A stretch of DNA of 64,000 nt, from the NCBI RefSeq assembly GCF_004022485.1, contig NZ_CP034951.1:3224001-3288000 (forward strand). The letters run 5' to 3'. Positions 60,188 through 64,000 of the stretch are shown in pieces. Both the position numbers and the translations under genes were made by a program. Numbering within the stretch: position 1 is the stretch's first letter; every line of letters starts with the position of its first letter. Source of the stretch: Aequorivita sp. H23M31. Its GTDB lineage: Bacteria > Bacteroidota > Bacteroidia > Flavobacteriales > Flavobacteriaceae. The notes beneath the pieces were generated by a model that saw only the letters and a program-made list of their open reading frames with translations, searched no databases and was not told where the DNA came from.

Positions 60188-61297
60188 ATGAAGCCATCTC
60201 TTGCCGCATTTGCAGTCTTTCTTTTTGCGTTTCCACTTTTTTCCCAAGAGGAAGAAAAGAAACCTGTATCCCTTGAAGCTGATTTTTTCTACGGGAATAT
60301 TTTGGAGCATAACCCCGCTATCCAACATTTAATTACGGGTCATCCTACTGGTTTTATTCTTTCATATAACCGGAAAACCTATGGCTTTAATGAATGGGAA
60401 CGCAGATATAATTATCCGGATTGGGGTTTTTCGATGACCTATCAAAATTTGCACAATGAATATTTGGGAGATGCTCTGGGAGTGTATGGGCATATAAATT
60501 GGTATTTTTTGAATAGAAACCTGAGACTTCAGGTAGGTGAGGGAATCGCATATATGTTTAAACCTTACGATACAGATTCAAATTATTATAATAATGCCTA
60601 CGGAAGTCACCTAGTAAGTTCCACATTTATTAAGGGAAGTTTTATTCGTGAAAATCTTTGGAAAGGGCTGGGCTTTAATGTGGGGCTTGCTTTTATCCAC
60701 TATAGCAATGGCAATCTTAAAGCTCCGAATACAAGTACAAACACTATAGCATTAAATGCGGGAATAAACTATTTACTTGACTATAAGGAGTTCCCTGAAT
60801 ATATTGATAAAGAGGATTCCCTCAGTTCGAGTTACGCCCAGAAAATTGCTTATAATCTTGAATTCCGAGCGGGGATAAATGAAAGTGATGTTATCGGCTC
60901 TGGGCAGGAACCTTTTTATGAAGTTTCCTTTTATGCAGACAAGCGTTTAAATTACAAAAGCACCATACAAGTGGGAGCGGAGGTGTTTTTTTCCACGTTT
61001 TTAAAAGAAGTTATCAAATTTAGATCCATCGCCTATCCCGAAGATGGACTTACTGGAAAGGAAGATTACAAACGTGTTGGAGTATTTGTAGGTCACGAAT
61101 TGCGTTTTAATAAAGTTGCTGCAATTACCCAATTGGGTTATTATGTGTATTGGCCATATGAATTTGAAAATAGGATCTACGTCCGTTTAGGTTTGAAACG
61201 TTATTTCTCTGACGACCGATTTTTTGCAACAGCATCTGTCCATTCGCATTGGGCCAAGGCCGAAGCGGTGGAATTTGGTTTAGGCGTAAGATTATAA
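60188..61297 (+). CDS. PagL-like acyloxyacyl hydrolase (lipid A 3-O-deacylase family)
   Basis: A 369-aa outer-membrane protein with a signal peptide ending SQEEEKK. It has a beta-barrel pattern and the family motif FIHYSNGNLKAPN, in which His and Ser are the catalytic pair of PagL. Further strands include GNILEHNPAIQHLITGHPTG and YGHINWYFLNRNLRLQVGEGI. It is longer than Proteobacterial PagL, as usual in Bacteroidota. Lipid A trimming is the family role; activity here is inference. The GIN-domain lipoprotein gene begins 20 bp later, so they may form an operon. Confidence 0.83.
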   Translation: MKPSLAAFAVFLFAFPLFSQEEEKKPVSLEADFFYGNILEHNPAIQHLITGHPTGFILSYNRKTYGFNEWERRYNYPDWGFSMTYQNLHNEYLGDALGVYGHINWYFLNRNLRLQVGEGIAYMFKPYDTDSNYYNNAYGSHLVSSTFIKGSFIRENLWKGLGFNVGLAFIHYSNGNLKAPNTSTNTIALNAGINYLLDYKEFPEYIDKEDSLSSSYAQKIAYNLEFRAGINESDVIGSGQEPFYEVSFYADKRLNYKSTIQVGAEVFFSTFLKEVIKFRSIAYPEDGLTGKEDYKRVGVFVGHELRFNKVAAITQLGYYVYWPYEFENRIYVRLGLKRYFSDDRFFATASVHSHWAKAEAVEFGLGVRL

Positions 61298-61317
61298 ACC
61301 CTGCATTCGGTATTATT

Positions 61318-62064
61318 ATGAAAAATCTCATATATACATTTCTGCTTTTAGTGTTGGTTAGTTGTAGCCCTGACAAATTGGGAAATTGTTTTACAAGCTC
61401 GGGTGCAATAATTCAACGGGAAATTCCAGTTTCTTCTTTCAACAAAATCACAGCTTGGGATCGCACGCGTTTATTTATACAGCAAGGAGCCGAACATAAA
61501 GTAGTGGTGGAAACAGGGTCAAACCTTATTGAGGACGTAATCGTTTCTGTCGTTGACGGAAGATTGGAAATTCGGGATAACAATTCATGCAATTTGGTAC
61601 GGGATTATGGAATTACAAAGATTTACGTCACTTCCCCCAATATTACCGAGATAAGAAGTAGTACGGGATATGCCATCGAAAGTATCGGTACATTAACCTT
61701 CCCGGAGCTATCACTTCTTTCTGAAGATTTTAATTCAGGAGAATATCACACAGATGGCGATTTTAAGTTCGATCTTAATGTTGGAAAATTGAATGTGGTA
61801 GCCAATGGTATGTCCAAATTTTATTTAAGTGGAAATGCTGAAAGCGCAAGTTTCGGGCTCTATGCGGGCGATTGTAGGATTTATTCAGAAAATCTTATTG
61901 TCCAGGATTTACAATTATTTCATCGCAGTTCAGGGCCAATGGTGGTAAACCCACATCAATCTATCAAAGGGAAAATTGTGAGTATTGGAAATGTTATTTG
62001 TAAAACCCGTCCATCAATTGTTGAAGTTGAGGAACTCTATAAGGGACGGCTGGTTTTCGAATAG
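61318..62064 (+). CDS. GIN-domain (DUF2807) lipoprotein
   Basis: A 248-aa lipoprotein. The start at 61318 (MKNLIYTFLLLVLVSC) gives a lipobox VSC at 14-16; the longer frame from 61249 overlaps the preceding gene. The mature part is a right-handed beta-helix of the head-GIN type: QREIPVSSFNKITAWDRTRLFI, HKVVVETGSNLIEDVIVSVV, TKIYVTSPNITEIRSSTGYA. GIN proteins are surface auto-transporter adhesin-like and of unknown role. It lies 20 bp after the PagL-like gene. Confidence 0.85.
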   Translation: MKNLIYTFLLLVLVSCSPDKLGNCFTSSGAIIQREIPVSSFNKITAWDRTRLFIQQGAEHKVVVETGSNLIEDVIVSVVDGRLEIRDNNSCNLVRDYGITKIYVTSPNITEIRSSTGYAIESIGTLTFPELSLLSEDFNSGEYHTDGDFKFDLNVGKLNVVANGMSKFYLSGNAESASFGLYAGDCRIYSENLIVQDLQLFHRSSGPMVVNPHQSIKGKIVSIGNVICKTRPSIVEVEELYKGRLVFE

Positions 62065-62097
62065 GCTAAATTTTAAAGCTTTATTCTTTGGATTCTA

Positions 62098-62245
62098 ATA
62101 TTCTGGGCGTGACCCGATTGCTTCGTTCCTCGCAAGCGGGTAGGGCTATCCGCTACAAGTCCTCGCTCACTCGCTGTCGCTCGCTCGCTGTGGGCTTTCC
62201 GCTTCTATCCCTGCCCGCCGATTGGCGGGCCTCACGCAAGTTGAT
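62098..62245. repeat. GC-rich interspersed repeat with CCCGCC/GGCGGG hairpin
   Basis: The segment (GGGCGTGACCCG at the left, GGGCTATCCGCTACAAGTCC inside, GGGCTTTCCGCTTC and CTCACGCAA at the right) is far more GC-rich than its surroundings. It includes a perfect hairpin, GCCCGCC-GATT-GGCGGGC (62213-62230). I recall very similar sequences between genes of many Flavobacteria. The open frame across it is not a gene. Confidence 0.7.
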
Positions 62246-62325
62246 TTTGTGTTTTTTTATTGGTTTTACCGTATAAAGAAAAATATTGTTAAAATCTCAA
62301 AAGTTTTATTGCGATTATTGAAATA

Positions 62326-63219
62326 TTAAGAAGTCAACTCCCCAAAGAGTTTCTCTAACGTGGTGTTTTTGTTGTGAAGCTGCAAAATCTTAAGTCCGTT
62401 ATCGTGGGCAAAATCAAATACTTTTCCGCGCATATCCTGTTCCGTATCAAAGTATAATTGATAAACAAAGCCTATAGGATTTTCAATCCTTCCTATTTTT
62501 GGAAGTTGCTGCAGTGCAACTTCTTCCACCCGATAATCAAACTCTACCTCTATAATCTGCTGTTTGTTCTTTTTTAGATCATCTAGTTTTTTATCCAGAA
62601 CGATTTCACCTTTATTGATAATTATTACGCGGTCGCAAATGGCTTCCACTTCCTGCATAATGTGTGTAGAAAGCAAAACGGTTTTTTCCCTCCCCACATT
62701 TTTTATCAATTTCCGGATTTCAATCAACTGATTGGGATCAAGACCGGTTGTAGGCTCATCCAGGATAAGAACTTCCGGATTGTGCAGAAGCGCACACGCC
62801 AATCCTACACGTTGCCTATATCCTTTGGAAAGTTGGCCGATCTTTTTATTTGCTTCGGAAGTCAATCCCGTTTTATCGATTATCTTTTCAACTTCGTCTT
62901 TGGATATTTTATAGATTCCAGCGTTAAAGAGAAGATATTCCCGCACAAACATTTCCAGATACAAGGGATTGTGCTCTGGTAAATATCCTACGCTTCTTTT
63001 AACTTCTATATCGTCCTTCCCAATCTCAAAACCATTTACCAAAGCAGTTCCTTCCGTAGGTGAAATATAAGTGGTCAAAATCTTCATCATAGTGGATTTC
63101 CCAGCTCCATTCGGACCTAAAAAACCAACGATTTCTCCTTTCTCAATTGAAAATGAAACATTGTTCAGCGCTTTTTGTTCGCCGTAGGTTTTAGTAATAT
63201 TTTCTACTTTAATGGACAT
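62326..63219 (-). CDS. gldA: Gliding motility ABC transporter ATPase GldA
   Basis: A 297-aa ABC ATPase with Walker A GPNGAGKST, signature LSKGYRQRVG, Walker B EVLILDEPTTGLDP and the switch His in LLSTHIMQEVE. The length, and the C-terminal region ending in LQLHNKNTTLEKLFGEL, match GldA, part of the GldAFG complex of gliding Bacteroidota. GldF and GldG are not visible in this window. A TAGTTTTG box lies at 63240-63233, 14 bp before the ATG, giving a very short leader. Confidence 0.9.
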   Translation of the reverse strand: MSIKVENITKTYGEQKALNNVSFSIEKGEIVGFLGPNGAGKSTMMKILTTYISPTEGTALVNGFEIGKDDIEVKRSVGYLPEHNPLYLEMFVREYLLFNAGIYKISKDEVEKIIDKTGLTSEANKKIGQLSKGYRQRVGLACALLHNPEVLILDEPTTGLDPNQLIEIRKLIKNVGREKTVLLSTHIMQEVEAICDRVIIINKGEIVLDKKLDDLKKNKQQIIEVEFDYRVEEVALQQLPKIGRIENPIGFVYQLYFDTEQDMRGKVFDFAHDNGLKILQLHNKNTTLEKLFGELTS

Positions 63220-63362
63220 ATTTTGAAGCTAACAAAACTACATAAATTTTCTTGCCAAGCAGATGGGGCAACCAACATTATATTTCCGAGTAAACATCGT
63301 TAGGGTGTGAGTTATTGTCCAAGTTCGCAAGGTTAAAGTCTAAAATCAGTTTTCATTATTCC

Positions 63363-63370
63363 TATATTTG
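63363..63370 (+). promoter_or_regulatory. Putative promoter of the DAHP synthase gene
   Basis: TATATTTG is a perfect -7 element, 92 bp before the start codon, so the leader is about 85 nt. No clear -33 TTG. Confidence 0.5.
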
Positions 63371-63461
63371 CCCTTTAAAATTTGGTGTCATTTTGAGGAT
63401 CATTGTGGTTTAAGTTCATAATAATCCTAATTCTGAGACTTTCCTTTCTGAAAAGAAATTT

Positions 63462-64000
63462 ATGAAAAATAAAAAGGAATTTCGCAATTGGTTGGATGCC
63501 CTAGCATTGAATCATCCATTAGTAATTGCCGGACCTTGTAGTGCTGAAACGGAAGAGCAGTTATTGGAAATTGCGCATCAGCTAAAGGATAGCAAAGTAT
63601 CTATTTTACGAGCTGGTATATGGAAGCCGAGAAGTCGCCCAGGTAATTTTGAAGGTGTGGGTGAATTGGGCTTAAAGTGGCTGCAAACAGCTAAAAAGGA
63701 AACCGGTTTATTAACTACCATTGAAGTAGCAAATGCAACCCACGTGGAATTGGCCCTAAAATACGATGTCGATATTTTATGGATAGGAGCACGGACCACT
63801 GTTTCTCCTTTTATAGTTCAGGAAATTGCCGAGGCCGTAAGAGGAACTGATAAAACAATCTTGGTTAAAAACCCCGTAAATCCCGATTTGGCATTATGGT
63901 TGGGAGCAGTGGAGCGGTTTTATGAAGTTGGTATTAATAAATTGGGCGTTATCCATCGCGGATTTTCTACTTACGAGAAAACGCGGTATCGAAATAATCC
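63462..64000 (+). CDS. DAHP synthase (likely fused to chorismate mutase), 3' part beyond window
   Basis: The frame is open to the window end (179 codons seen). It encodes the DAHP synthase of the type close to KDO8P synthase: VIAGPCSAETEEQLLEIAHQ, ILRAGIWKPRSRPGNFEG, LLTTIEVANATHVELALKYD, WIGARTTVSPFIVQEIA, ILVKNPVNPDLALWLGAVER. This is the first step of aromatic amino acid synthesis. In Flavobacteria it usually carries a C-terminal chorismate mutase domain, but that part is not in this window. The start ATG at 63462 (MKNKKEFRNWLDAL) fits relatives. Confidence 0.9.
   Translation, partial: MKNKKEFRNWLDALALNHPLVIAGPCSAETEEQLLEIAHQLKDSKVSILRAGIWKPRSRPGNFEGVGELGLKWLQTAKKETGLLTTIEVANATHVELALKYDVDILWIGARTTVSPFIVQEIAEAVRGTDKTILVKNPVNPDLALWLGAVERFYEVGINKLGVIHRGFSTYEKTRYRNN

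Noticed and set aside
62088..62276. 62-codon frame
   Set aside because: Lies wholly inside the GC-rich interspersed repeat.
1..64000. tRNA or rRNA genes, prophage or integrase
   Set aside because: No cloverleaf, rRNA segment, integrase, transposase or phage structural gene could be recognised on reading both strands; short tRNA genes could still have been missed without a covariance search.

Overview
The window reads as a chromosomal segment of a low-GC member of the Flavobacteriaceae (Bacteroidota), perhaps near Aequorivita; the genus is only an impression. The signs are the gliding-motility ABC protein GldA, a secreted protein with a type IX sorting tail, several Bacteroidota-style SusD-free outer-membrane and lipoprotein families (DUF4136, GIN-domain, GSCFA, acyloxyacyl hydrolase), a fused DAHP synthase/chorismate mutase type gene, and promoters of the Bacteroidota form TAnnTTTG. 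No rRNA, tRNA, integrase, transposase or CRISPR array was recognised.

Layout. 1-13 kb: a dispersed phenylacetate-degradation group (frameshifted paaJ, paaZ with an extra C-terminal domain, a LiuC-like enoyl-CoA hydratase, paaY), interrupted by a mazEF-type toxin-antitoxin pair, a UbiB kinase, an SBF-like transporter, a flavodoxin and two long tandem arrays (98 bp x 8 and 101 bp x 12). 13-18.5 kb: an AAA+/DUF4143 ATPase with three phased operator-like palindromes, then E2 and fused E1 of a branched-chain 2-oxoacid dehydrogenase, separated by an inverted-repeat-bounded four-helix-bundle gene. 18.7-28.6 kb: a T9SS cargo protein, lipoproteins, urocanate hydratase, a hairpin-bounded broken GxxExxY gene, era, an M90 peptidase and der. 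29-31.4 kb: a decayed patch with duplicated orphan protein modules and two lipoprotein genes. 31.4-44.2 kb: membrane proteins, an outer-membrane receptor, a hydrolase, the M23/MerR/LemA/TPM/TPM run and alaS. 45-54.2 kb: lipoprotein and beta-propeller genes, two TPR histidine kinases and one NarL-type response regulator, linked by four copies of one 20-bp palindrome. 54.4-64 kb: lipoproteins (one duplicated and dead), an M28 peptidase, a repeat array, metK behind a SAM-II riboswitch, OsmC, PagL-like acyloxyacyl hydrolase, a GIN-domain lipoprotein, gldA and the start of DAHP synthase.

Two themes stand out. First, short repeats have spread widely here. They bound three single-gene cassettes that lack a transposase, expand into tandem arrays, and sit in frame inside three conserved enzymes (HutU, E1, E2). 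Second, the 45-54 kb block looks like a self-contained sensory regulon: the shared palindrome lies 50-80 bp before four genes and about 25 bp before a -7-like box at most of them.
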